Assembly (NCBI GenBank): GCA_011390055.1
Contig: JAABTC010000127.1
Coordinates: 1-5,771 of the forward strand
Source of the DNA: Burkholderiales bacterium
Lineage (GTDB): Bacteria; Pseudomonadota; Gammaproteobacteria; Burkholderiales; Burkholderiaceae_C
Reading direction: 5' to 3'
DNA: 5,771 nucleotides
In this document: piece by piece, positions 1-5,771 of the stretch
How the letters are laid out: every line of letters begins with the position of its first letter
Position numbering within the stretch: the first letter of the stretch is position 1
Program-made: the position numbers and the translations under genes
The notes under the pieces: generated by a model
Told to the model about the DNA's origin: nothing
The model's input: only the letters and a program-made list of their open reading frames with translations
Database searches by the model: none

Positions 1-786
1 CGCGCCGTGTGTCACGCCGTCGTGCAGGCGCAGCGGCGCTGCGTCGACGCCGCCGGCCCCGGCGGCGATGAACCAGGGCAGCAGGTGCTCGTCGGTCGGG
101 TGCATGTCGACGGCGTGCGGCGCCAGGCTGCGGTAGGCCCACAGCGCCGGCCAGTCGCGCGCGGCGCTGCGCTCGGCGAACCAGCGCCGGAAGGCGGCGC
201 TTTCGGCGATCTCGGGCTGGTCGACCGCGACCATCCCTGCACCACCGAAGACACGGCCGAGGTTGTGCGTGATGCTGCCGCTGCCGAACACGAGCACACC
301 GTCATCGGCCAGCGATGACAAGGCCTGACCGAGCCTGAACTGCTCGTCCGGTGCCTGCGTGGGCAGCCAGGCCAGCGGCAGGACGGGCACGTCGGCCCCG
401 GGCCAGGCATACCGCAGGGCGGTCCACAAGCCGTGGTCGAGCCCGCCGTCGTCGACCCGGTGGGCGGCGACGCCGGCCGCGCCCAGCAACGCTTGCACGC
501 ACGTGGCCAGTGCCGGCGCGCCCGGGGCGTCGTAGCGCAACGTGCGCAGGCGCGGATCGAAACCGCCGAAGTCGTACACCGCCGCATGCCGCTCGGCCGT
601 CAGCAGCACCGGTGCGTGCGCCAGGCTGTGGGCCGACAGGCCGAGGATCGCGCGCGGGCGGCCGAACGTGGCATCGATGGCAGGGCCCAGGCGTTGCAGG
701 AAGGCGCCCGCCTGCCCCGGATCGAGCGCGATCATCGGCGAGCCGTGCGAAACGAAGAGGCTGGGCAGGCGCAGGTGGGCTGTCAT
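1..786 (-). CDS. DODA-family (YgiD-like) extradiol ring-opening dioxygenase, 3' end cut by window edge
   Basis: Reading the minus strand from ATG at 786 gives 262 open codons to the window edge. E. coli YgiD has a similar total length, so probably only a short C-terminal tail is missing. Family features in order are SHGSP (His14), LSAH (His53), YDFGGF (71-76), DHGLW (His118), GSGSITHNLG with His174, and HPTDEHLLP (His229 and His234). Conserved histidines of this kind bind the catalytic metal in LigB/DODA enzymes, and the family cleaves catechol-type rings such as DOPA with O2. The real substrate cannot be read from sequence. No signal peptide or membrane segment is seen, so the protein is probably cytosolic. 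Residue 54 is Ser where relatives usually have Trp (SAHW). No Shine-Dalgarno lies before the ATG, but the conserved N-terminus begins at about residue 9, which supports this start. The gene is divergent from the permease gene. Confidence 0.9.
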   Translation of the reverse strand, partial: MTAHLRLPSLFVSHGSPMIALDPGQAGAFLQRLGPAIDATFGRPRAILGLSAHSLAHAPVLLTAERHAAVYDFGGFDPRLRTLRYDAPGAPALATCVQALLGAAGVAAHRVDDGGLDHGLWTALRYAWPGADVPVLPLAWLPTQAPDEQFRLGQALSSLADDGVLVFGSGSITHNLGRVFGGAGMVAVDQPEIAESAAFRRWFAERSAARDWPALWAYRSLAPHAVDMHPTDEHLLPWFIAAGAGGVDAAPLRLHDGVTHGA

Positions 787-792
787 GTCTGG

Positions 793-798
793 ATTACA
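793..798 (-). promoter_or_regulatory. Candidate -10 element for the dioxygenase gene
   Basis: On the minus strand the hexamer TGTAAT matches the TATAAT consensus at five of six positions. Only six bases separate it from the ATG at 786. If it is used, transcription would start at or next to the start codon and give a leaderless mRNA, which fits the lack of a Shine-Dalgarno. No good -35 box is visible at 16-18 bases, so the call is weak. Confidence 0.25.
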
Positions 799-817
799 CC
801 GCGGGCGGTGCGAGCCC

Positions 818-831
818 GGCGTTGCGACGCC
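818..831. repeat. Inverted repeat GGCGT-TGCG-ACGCC in divergent intergenic region
   Basis: Two perfect 5-base arms flank a 4-base centre between the dioxygenase and permease starts. It lies one base from a longer palindrome (833-847). It may be part of an operator or a small hairpin. Short GC-rich arms like these occur by chance often in DNA of this composition. Confidence 0.35.
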
Positions 832-832
832 T

Positions 833-847
833 TGCACGCGGCGTGCA
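833..847. promoter_or_regulatory. Palindromic candidate operator TGCACGC-G-GCGTGCA
   Basis: Two perfect 7-base arms lie around a single central base, 46 bases before the dioxygenase start and 47 bases before the permease start. A similar half-site, TGCATGC, occurs at 855-861, 22 bases (about two helical turns) after the first arm. A near-central palindrome between divergent genes is a common arrangement for a dimeric repressor or activator site. No regulator gene is adjacent, so the binding protein is unknown. The structure is seen directly; the function is inferred. Confidence 0.4.
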
Positions 848-894
848 CTGCCCCTGCATGCGCGAAGGCGGCGCTGATCGGGTAACGTGGAGCG

Positions 895-3459
895 ATGTCC
901 GCCTCCCGCCGCCCTTCGATCTGGTCCCTGGCCTGGCGCCAGACCCAACGTGACTTTCGTGCCGGCGAGTTGCGCCTGCTGCTGGTGGCGGTGACGCTGG
1001 CCGTGGCCTCGCTCACGGCGGTCGGCTTCTTCGCCGACCGCCTGGAGCGCGGCCTGGCGCGCGACGCGCGGCAGATGCTCGGCGGCGATGCGATCGTCGC
1101 CAGTGACCAGCCCACGCCGCAAGCCTTCGTCGACCAGGCCCGGCAGCGCGCGCTGTCGGTGGCCACCACCACCAGCTTTCCCAGCATGGCGCGCGCCTCC
1201 GAAGCGCAGGGCGGAGCGTCGAAGCTGGTCGCCGTGAAAGCCGTCAGCGACGCGTACCCGCTGCGCGGGCGCCTCAAGCTCAAGGACACGCCCAACGGCC
1301 GCACGCTCGACGCTGCGGGTGCGCCGGAGCGCGGCAACGTGTGGGTCGACCCCGGCCTGCTCGACGCGTTGCAGCTCAAGGTGGGCGATGCGCTGCTGCT
1401 CGGCGATGCCACGTTGAAGATCGCGCGGCTGGTGGCCGTCGAGCCCGACCGCGGCGCGGGCTTCATGAGCTTCGCGCCGCGTGTGATGCTCAACCATGCC
1501 GACCTGGCCGCGACCGGCCTCGTGCAGCCGGCCAGCCGCGTCAACTACCGGTTGGCCGTGGCGTCGCCGGCCGGCAACGACGCCGACGTGGCGGCCTTCG
1601 TGCGCTGGGCCGAGACGCAGGTGGAGCAGAAGGCGCTGCGCGGCGTGCGCATCGAGTCGATGGACTCGGGCCGCCCCGAGATGCAGCAGACGCTGGCGCG
1701 GGCCGAGAAGTTCCTGAACCTGGTGGCGCTGCTCGCCGCGCTGCTGGCGGCGGTGGCGGTGGCCATCGCCTCGCGCGACTTCGCGGCCGGCCACCTCGAC
1801 GACTGCGCCATGCTGCGCGTGCTCGGCCAGCCGCAACGGTCGATCGCGGGGGCCTACACGCTCGAGTTCGGCCTGGTCGGCGCGGCGGCCAGCGCCGCAG
1901 GCGTGGCGGTCGGGCTGGCCGTGCACTACGTGTTCGTGTGGTTGCTGGCGGGGCTGGTGGCCGTCGAGCTGCCCGCACCCGGCGGCTGGCCTGCGTTGTT
2001 TGGTTTCGGGGTTGGTCTGACGTTGCTGCTGGGCTTCGGCCTGCCGCCGGTGCTGCAACTCGCGCGCGTGCCCCCGCTGCGCGTGATCCGGCGCGACGTC
2101 GGTGCCTTGAAGGGCAGCTCGCTGGCGGTGCTGGGCGCCGGCGCGCTCGGCTTCGCGGCCTTGCTGCTGGCGGTGTCCGCCGACCTCAAGCTGGGCCTGA
2201 TCGCGGTCGGCGGCTTCGCGGCCGCGGCTGCGCTGTTCGCGTTGTCGTCGTGGCTGGCCGTGCTGCTGATCAAGCGCACGGTGCCCGAAGCCAACGCGCC
2301 GCGCTGGATGGTGCTGGCCACGCGCCAGATCGCCGCCCGGCCGGCCTTCGCGGTGCTTCAGGTGTCGGCGCTGGCCGTCGGCCTGCTGGCGCTGGTGTTG
2401 CTGGTCTTGCTGCGCACCGACCTCATTTCGAGCTGGCGCTCGGCCACACCGCCGGATGCGCCGGACCGTTTCGTGATCAACATCCAGCCCGACCAGAGCG
2501 CGGCCTTCCGCCAGACGCTGGACGATGCCGGCGTGCGCAACTACGACTGGTACCCGATGATCCGTGGCCGCCTGGTGGCCATCAACAACCGTCCGGTCAC
2601 GCCCGAATCGTTCGCCGACGAGCGCGGCAAGCGGCTGGTCGAACGCGAGTTCAACCTCAGCCATGCGGCCGATCTGCCGGGCCACAACCGCGTTGTCGCC
2701 GGCACCTGGACCCCCAACGAGACCGACGGTGTGAGCGTCGAAGAAGGCCTGGCGACCACCCTCGGCCTGAAGCTCGGCGACCGTCTGCGCTTCGACATGG
2801 CTGGCGTGGCGCACGACGGCCGCATCACCAGCCTGCGCAAGGTCGACTGGGGCTCGATGCGCGTGAACTTCTTCGTGATGTTCCCGAATGCCGAGTTGCC
2901 GGGCCTGCCGGCCACCACCATCGCGGCTTTCCGGTCACCGGTGGCAGCTCCCACGGCGCCGGGCCAACCGAGCTTCGACAACACCCTGGCGCGCGACTTT
3001 CCCAACGTCACCACGGTCGACGTGTCCGCACAGATCGGCCAGGTGCAGCGGGTGCTCGACCAGGTGATCCGCGCGGTCGAGTTCCTGTTCGCTTTCACGT
3101 TGGCCGCGGGCCTGGTGGTGCTGTTCGCCGCGGTCACGGCGACCCGCGAAGCGCGCGCGCGCGAGTTCGCGGTGATGCGCGCCCTCGGCGCCAGCAGCCG
3201 CCTGCTGGCGCAGGTGCAACGCGCCGAGTTGTTGGGCGTGGGCGCGCTGGCCGGCGTGCTGGCCTCGCTGGCGGCCATGGCCGTGGGCTGGGGCCTGGCG
3301 CGCTACGCCTTCGAATTCCAGTGGACCGCGTCGTGGTGGGTGCCCCTGGCGGGCGGCGCCGCCGGTGCGCTGCTCGCGCTCGCGGCCGGCTGGTGGGGCC
3401 TGCGCGAGGTGTTGAGCCGGCCGGTGGTGCAGACCTTGCGGCAGGCGGCGATGGAGTAA
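895..3459 (+). CDS. FtsX-family ABC transporter permease, YbbP-like
   Basis: This 854-residue inner-membrane protein resembles E. coli YbbP (about 800 residues) in size and layout. A short cytoplasmic N-terminus with the RAGELRLL motif (22-29) precedes a first membrane helix at about 27-46, then an extracytoplasmic domain at about 47-270. Hydrophobic helices follow at about 272-293, 322-358, 362-388, 408-427, 431-458 and 484-507. A second soluble domain spans about 508-724, and three final helices lie at about 725-747, 778-803 and 811-833. The two FtsX modules lie near 276-395 and 730-845; each has a cytoplasmic turn rich in Arg and Ala with MLRVLG (306-311) or MRALGA (761-766), probably contacting an ATPase. 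Family members are thought to act in export or lipid/envelope processes with a YbbA-type ATPase; the substrate is unknown. TAA at 883-885 in frame leaves ATG 895 as the only upstream start. GGAG at 889-892 is only two bases from it. No ATPase gene is in the window. Confidence 0.92.
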   Translation: MSASRRPSIWSLAWRQTQRDFRAGELRLLLVAVTLAVASLTAVGFFADRLERGLARDARQMLGGDAIVASDQPTPQAFVDQARQRALSVATTTSFPSMARASEAQGGASKLVAVKAVSDAYPLRGRLKLKDTPNGRTLDAAGAPERGNVWVDPGLLDALQLKVGDALLLGDATLKIARLVAVEPDRGAGFMSFAPRVMLNHADLAATGLVQPASRVNYRLAVASPAGNDADVAAFVRWAETQVEQKALRGVRIESMDSGRPEMQQTLARAEKFLNLVALLAALLAAVAVAIASRDFAAGHLDDCAMLRVLGQPQRSIAGAYTLEFGLVGAAASAAGVAVGLAVHYVFVWLLAGLVAVELPAPGGWPALFGFGVGLTLLLGFGLPPVLQLARVPPLRVIRRDVGALKGSSLAVLGAGALGFAALLLAVSADLKLGLIAVGGFAAAAALFALSSWLAVLLIKRTVPEANAPRWMVLATRQIAARPAFAVLQVSALAVGLLALVLLVLLRTDLISSWRSATPPDAPDRFVINIQPDQSAAFRQTLDDAGVRNYDWYPMIRGRLVAINNRPVTPESFADERGKRLVEREFNLSHAADLPGHNRVVAGTWTPNETDGVSVEEGLATTLGLKLGDRLRFDMAGVAHDGRITSLRKVDWGSMRVNFFVMFPNAELPGLPATTIAAFRSPVAAPTAPGQPSFDNTLARDFPNVTTVDVSAQIGQVQRVLDQVIRAVEFLFAFTLAAGLVVLFAAVTATREARAREFAVMRALGASSRLLAQVQRAELLGVGALAGVLASLAAMAVGWGLARYAFEFQWTASWWVPLAGGAAGALLALAAGWWGLREVLSRPVVQTLRQAAME

Positions 3460-3479
3460 CCCCCACCTGAAGGTGCGGG
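3460..3479 (+). terminator. Possible hairpin just after the permease stop
   Basis: Directly after the TAA, CCC-C-CACC can pair with GGTG-C-GGG around a TGAA loop: seven pairs plus one C:C mismatch. No run of T follows, so it is not a standard intrinsic terminator. It may help end the permease transcript or protect its 3' end. It is the only visible boundary between the permease and the kinase operon. Confidence 0.3.
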
Positions 3480-3483
3480 CCCA

Positions 3484-3494
3484 CCCCGGCGGGG
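3484..3494 (+). terminator. Second small hairpin CCCC-GGC-GGGG
   Basis: Four perfect GC pairs close a 3-base loop, five bases after the first hairpin. Only a short TTT (3499-3501) follows. It is weak alone and could form a tandem structure with the hairpin at 3460-3479. Confidence 0.2.
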
Positions 3495-3562
3495 AGGATT
3501 TCGGCGCCACCGCCGTTCAACCTGCTGGAAACTGATGGATTGCGCATGAAGCGATCGATCGG

Positions 3563-4777
3563 ATGAAAAAAGAGCAACGGATAAAGTCCGACCATCCGCC
3601 AAGTCCCCACACCGTCTCTGCAGCCATGTCGCCCTCGCTTCGCCAACGCGGTCTGCGCGTGCTTCATCTCGAGGATTCGGAGTTCGACCACGAGCTCACC
3701 CTCGCGCACCTGCGCCAGGGCGATGGCCGCGAAGTGCACACGCTGCGGGTCGAGAGCGAAAGCGGCTTCCGCGCGGCGCTCGAGGAAGACTGGGACGCCA
3801 TCGTCTCCGACTACAACCTGCCGGGCTTCTCGGGCCTCGCGGCGCTCGAGATCCTGAAGGCCAGCGGGCGCCTGCTGCCGTTCGTCATCGTCTCCGGCGA
3901 GATCGGCGAAGAGACCGCCGTGCAGGCGATGCGCAACGGCGCCAGCGACTACCTGCTCAAGAGCAACCTGGCGCGGCTTTCGCCGGCACTCGACCATGCG
4001 ATCGAAGCCAACGAGACCCGGCGCGCGCGCCTGGCCGCCGACCGCGAACTGGCTGCGTCACGGCAGCAGCTCTCGGAGCTGGCCCAGCACCTGCAGACCA
4101 GCGTTGAGCGCGAACGCGCTGCGATCGCGCGCGAGATCCACGACGACGTCGGCGGTGCGCTGACGGCGTTGAACTTCGAGCTCAACTGGATCGCCCGCCA
4201 CGTCCAGGCACCGGCGCTGCAGCAGAAGGTGCAGTCGGCCCTGGAGCTGGCCGCGCACGCCATGGAAGCCAGCCAGCGCGTGATGCACAACCTGCGTCCG
4301 GCGATCCTGGAGCAGGGGCTGGTGGCGGCGCTGCAATGGATGGCGCAGCGTTTCGAGAAGCGCACCGGCACCGAATGCCGCTTCCGCAGCAGCCACGAAC
4401 ACCTCGAGCTGCCGCGGGCGGTGGCGCTGGTGGCCTACCGCACGGTGCAGGAGGCGTTGACCAATGTCAGCAAGCATGCGCAGGCCGCCAAGGTGGCGAT
4501 CGATCTGTCGCTCTCGCGCGGGGTGTTGTCGATCGAGGTGACCGACAACGGCTGCGGCCTGGCGCCCGATGCCCTGGTCAAGGCGCGCAGCTTTGGCATC
4601 CGCGGCCTGCACGAGCGCGCCGACACGGTGCGCGGCTGGGTCGAGCTGTCGAGTTCGGCCAGCGGCACCACCTTGATTCTGTCGGTGCCGGTGGGCAGCC
4701 GGGGCAACGAAGGGCTGGAGTCCGACACCGGTTTCGACCTCGAAGGCCACGACCCGTCGGCCTGGGAGTCGCCATGA
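3563..4777 (+). CDS. Receiver-domain histidine kinase, HisKA_3 (NarX/DegS-like) type, soluble
   Basis: This 404-residue protein is a cytoplasmic two-component kinase with a receiver at its N-terminus. The receiver spans about 31-150: acidic pair Glu37/Asp38, phosphoacceptor Asp83 in VSDYNLPG, Ser111 in VIVSGE, and Lys133 in YLLK, so all key residues are present. A charged helical linker, probably a coiled coil, covers about 145-188. The HisKA_3 dimerisation domain follows with His193 in AREIHDDVGG. The ATPase domain (about 283-377) shows the N box QEALTNVSKHA (Glu298, Asn301), TDNGCGL (Asp328, Gly330) and GIRGLHERA. An acidic tail follows (378-404). No membrane helix or PAS domain is seen. 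The stop overlaps the next gene's start by four bases, so the protein very probably phosphorylates that regulator. The start is uncertain: ATG 3626, 21 codons later and near the receiver, is equally plausible, and neither has a clear Shine-Dalgarno. Confidence 0.92.
   Translation: MKKEQRIKSDHPPSPHTVSAAMSPSLRQRGLRVLHLEDSEFDHELTLAHLRQGDGREVHTLRVESESGFRAALEEDWDAIVSDYNLPGFSGLAALEILKASGRLLPFVIVSGEIGEETAVQAMRNGASDYLLKSNLARLSPALDHAIEANETRRARLAADRELAASRQQLSELAQHLQTSVERERAAIAREIHDDVGGALTALNFELNWIARHVQAPALQQKVQSALELAAHAMEASQRVMHNLRPAILEQGLVAALQWMAQRFEKRTGTECRFRSSHEHLELPRAVALVAYRTVQEALTNVSKHAQAAKVAIDLSLSRGVLSIEVTDNGCGLAPDALVKARSFGIRGLHERADTVRGWVELSSSASGTTLILSVPVGSRGNEGLESDTGFDLEGHDPSAWESP
4764..4768 (+). 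promoter_or_regulatory. Shine-Dalgarno GGGAG for the response regulator
   Basis: GGGAG sits five bases before ATG 4774, inside the last codons of the kinase gene. It fixes the regulator's start. With the ATGA overlap at 4774-4777 it indicates coupled translation of kinase and regulator. Confidence 0.8.
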
Positions 4778-5409
4778 TCCGGGTCATCCTCTGCGACGAC
4801 CATGCGCTGATCCGTCGCGGCATCCGCGAAACGCTGTCCGAGGCGGTCGACATCCGCGTCGTCGGCGAAGCGTCCGAGTATGGCGAGCTGCGCAGCCTGA
4901 TGCGCAAGACCGATTGCGACGTGCTGGTGCTCGACATCAACCTGCCCGGGCGCAGCGGCCTGGACGTGCTGCATGTGCTGAAGGACGAAGGCCACCCGGT
5001 CAAGGTGCTGGTGGTCAGCATGTACCCCGAAGACCAGTACGCGATCCGCGCCTTGCGCGGCGGCGCGCAGGGCTACGTCAACAAGGCCGGCGATCCGCAG
5101 CTGATCGTGCACGCGGTGCGCACGGTGGCGCAGGGGCGCAAGTACGTCACGCCCGAGATCGCGCAGATGCTGGTGGAGAGCCTGAACGCGCCGTCGGTGC
5201 AGCAACTGCACGAAACCCTCTCGGACCGCGAGTTGCAGACCCTGACGATGATCGCTTCGGGCAAGCGGCTGTCGGACATCGCGCTCGAGTTGAGCCTGTC
5301 ACCGAAGACCGTTTCGGTGTACCGCGCCCGCGTGCTGCAGAAGCTGGGCCTGGGCAACAATTCGGAGTTGACGGTCTACGCCATCCGCAACGGGCTGGTC
5401 GGCGAGTGA
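4774..5409 (+). CDS. NarL/FixJ-type response regulator with LuxR DNA-binding domain
   Basis: This 211-residue transcription factor has the usual length for the family. The receiver (about 1-118) has the acidic pair Asp8/Asp9, phosphoacceptor Asp54 in VLDINLPG, Ser82 in VVSM, and Lys104 in YVNK, so phosphorylation should work normally. A short linker leads to the LuxR-type helix-turn-helix at about 147-206. It begins with LSDRELQTL, and the recognition region is LSLSPKTVSVYRARV (172-186), followed by LQKLGLGNNSELT. The start ATG overlaps the kinase stop (ATGA) and has a good Shine-Dalgarno. The same reading frame stays open upstream to 4336, but that part lies inside the kinase gene and has no receiver homology. 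The partner is presumably the kinase encoded just before it. The target genes cannot be read from the window, and no clear site for it was seen. Confidence 0.97.
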   Translation: MIRVILCDDHALIRRGIRETLSEAVDIRVVGEASEYGELRSLMRKTDCDVLVLDINLPGRSGLDVLHVLKDEGHPVKVLVVSMYPEDQYAIRALRGGAQGYVNKAGDPQLIVHAVRTVAQGRKYVTPEIAQMLVESLNAPSVQQLHETLSDRELQTLTMIASGKRLSDIALELSLSPKTVSVYRARVLQKLGLGNNSELTVYAIRNGLVGE

Positions 5410-5420
5410 GGGCGTAGCCC
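5410..5420. terminator. Small hairpin GGGC-GTA-GCCC between convergent genes
   Basis: A 4-base perfect stem with a 3-base loop lies in the 17-base gap between the regulator stop (5409) and the DUF1841 stop (5427). Its place suits a two-way transcription end, but it is short and has no T run, so termination is only a guess. Confidence 0.25.
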
Positions 5421-5426
5421 AGGCGC

Positions 5427-5771
5427 TCAACGCAGCGTCGCGCGCCGGCGCACGCAGTCGAGGTAGGCATGGCCGTCGGGCGGCAGACCGCTGCGTTGCG
5501 AAGCCCAGACCATCTCGCCCAGGCACTCCATCGCCTGGTGCTGCGCCGCGTGGTCCGAGCCCAGCCGTGCGGACAGCAGCTCGATGGCCTGCCGGATGCC
5601 GTGCGGCTGGTCGATCGCGATCTGCTCGGTGAGCGTCAGGTGCATCGACAGGTGCAGGAAGGGGTTGGTCTGCCCGTCTTCGACGCGGTAGGTGCTGGCG
5701 AGCGCCGCCTGCACGTCGGCCAGCGCAGCGTGGTACTCGGGATGCTGGGCGATCCACCGGGCCGCCAGGGT
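5427..5771 (-). CDS. DUF1841 family protein, 5' end cut by window edge
   Basis: The minus-strand frame is open from the window edge to TGA at 5427-5429 and gives 114 C-terminal residues. The protein matches what I know of DUF1841, a small conserved protein of Beta- and Gammaproteobacteria of about 140-150 residues. The signature pieces are HPEYH, DGQTNPFLHLSMHL, EQIAIDQPHGIRQAI, the segment AAQHQAMECLGEMVW, and AYLDCVRRR near the end. About 25-35 N-terminal residues and the true start lie outside the window. An internal GTG at 5714 should not be taken as the start, because the conserved HPEYH lies upstream of it. No function is established for the family, as far as I know. No membrane segment is seen. 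The gene converges on the two-component operon with a 17-base gap and is probably unrelated to it. Confidence 0.9.
   Translation of the reverse strand, partial: TLAARWIAQHPEYHAALADVQAALASTYRVEDGQTNPFLHLSMHLTLTEQIAIDQPHGIRQAIELLSARLGSDHAAQHQAMECLGEMVWASQRSGLPPDGHAYLDCVRRRATLR

Noticed and set aside
12..587. A 191-codon minus-strand frame at the left edge, and plus-strand frames over 7-953
   Set aside because: They overlap the dioxygenase frame, which shows all the family motifs. The others are Arg/Pro/Ala-rich shadows.
1341..3470. A 709-codon open frame on the plus strand overlapping the permease
   Set aside because: Its product is an Arg/Ala/Gly-rich shadow with no domain or membrane pattern, while the overlapping frame gives a full FtsX-type permease. 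Long shadow frames are expected at this GC content.
3552..3561. Palindrome CGATCGATCG just before the kinase start
   Set aside because: It is short and built from a repeated CGAT unit. It is likely by chance in this DNA and has no partner element.
2541..3997. Long minus-strand frames (2541-3278 and 3134-3997) antisense to the permease and kinase
   Set aside because: No motif, no plausible start signal and shadow-like composition. The sense frames explain the sequence.
4336..4773. Upstream extension of the response regulator frame to an ATG at 4336
   Set aside because: It lies inside the kinase's ATPase domain, codes for low-complexity Arg/Gly/Ala sequence, and the regulator has a proper start and Shine-Dalgarno at 4774.
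1..5771. Mobile element, CRISPR array, tRNA/rRNA or phage genes
   Set aside because: I saw no terminal inverted repeats, transposase motifs, regularly spaced repeats, cloverleaf sequences or change in base composition.

Overview
The window comes from a very GC-rich (about 70% by eye) bacterial chromosome. The coding style (GCG, CTG and GGC codons), a DUF1841 gene and the close resemblance of every protein to Betaproteobacterial families suggest Burkholderiales, probably the Leptothrix/Rubrivivax/Comamonadaceae side. This placement is inference from protein style, not from a marker gene. The region looks like ordinary chromosomal DNA. I found no insertion sequence, phage gene, CRISPR array, tRNA, rRNA or compositional island.

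Layout. (1) Minus strand, 1-786: an extradiol-type aromatic ring-opening dioxygenase of the DODA/YgiD (LigB-like) family, cut by the left window edge near its C-terminus. (2) 787-894: a divergent intergenic region with two adjacent inverted repeats, one a 15-bp near-perfect palindrome, and a -10-like hexamer very close to the dioxygenase start. (3) Plus strand, 895-3459: a large FtsX-like ABC permease of the YbbP type, without an ATPase gene beside it. (4) 3460-3562: a short gap with two small GC-rich hairpins. (5) Plus strand, 3563-4777 and 4774-5409: a two-gene operon joined by an ATGA overlap. The first gene encodes a soluble histidine kinase with an N-terminal receiver domain, and the second a NarL/FixJ-type response regulator. 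(6) Minus strand, 5427-5771: a DUF1841 gene, convergent with the regulator and cut by the right edge.

How they work together. Only the kinase and regulator form a clear functional unit. The receiver-kinase protein has an intact phosphoacceptor Asp, a HisKA_3 His and an ATP-binding domain but no membrane segment. It probably takes its input by phosphotransfer from another kinase or from a cytoplasmic partner, then phosphorylates the LuxR-type regulator translated from the same mRNA. The dioxygenase and the permease share a divergent promoter region but have no obvious biochemical link. I do not see a convincing new biological system. The points most worth checking are the receiver-first kinase, the palindromic intergenic site, the permease without an ATPase and the altered SAHW motif of the dioxygenase.
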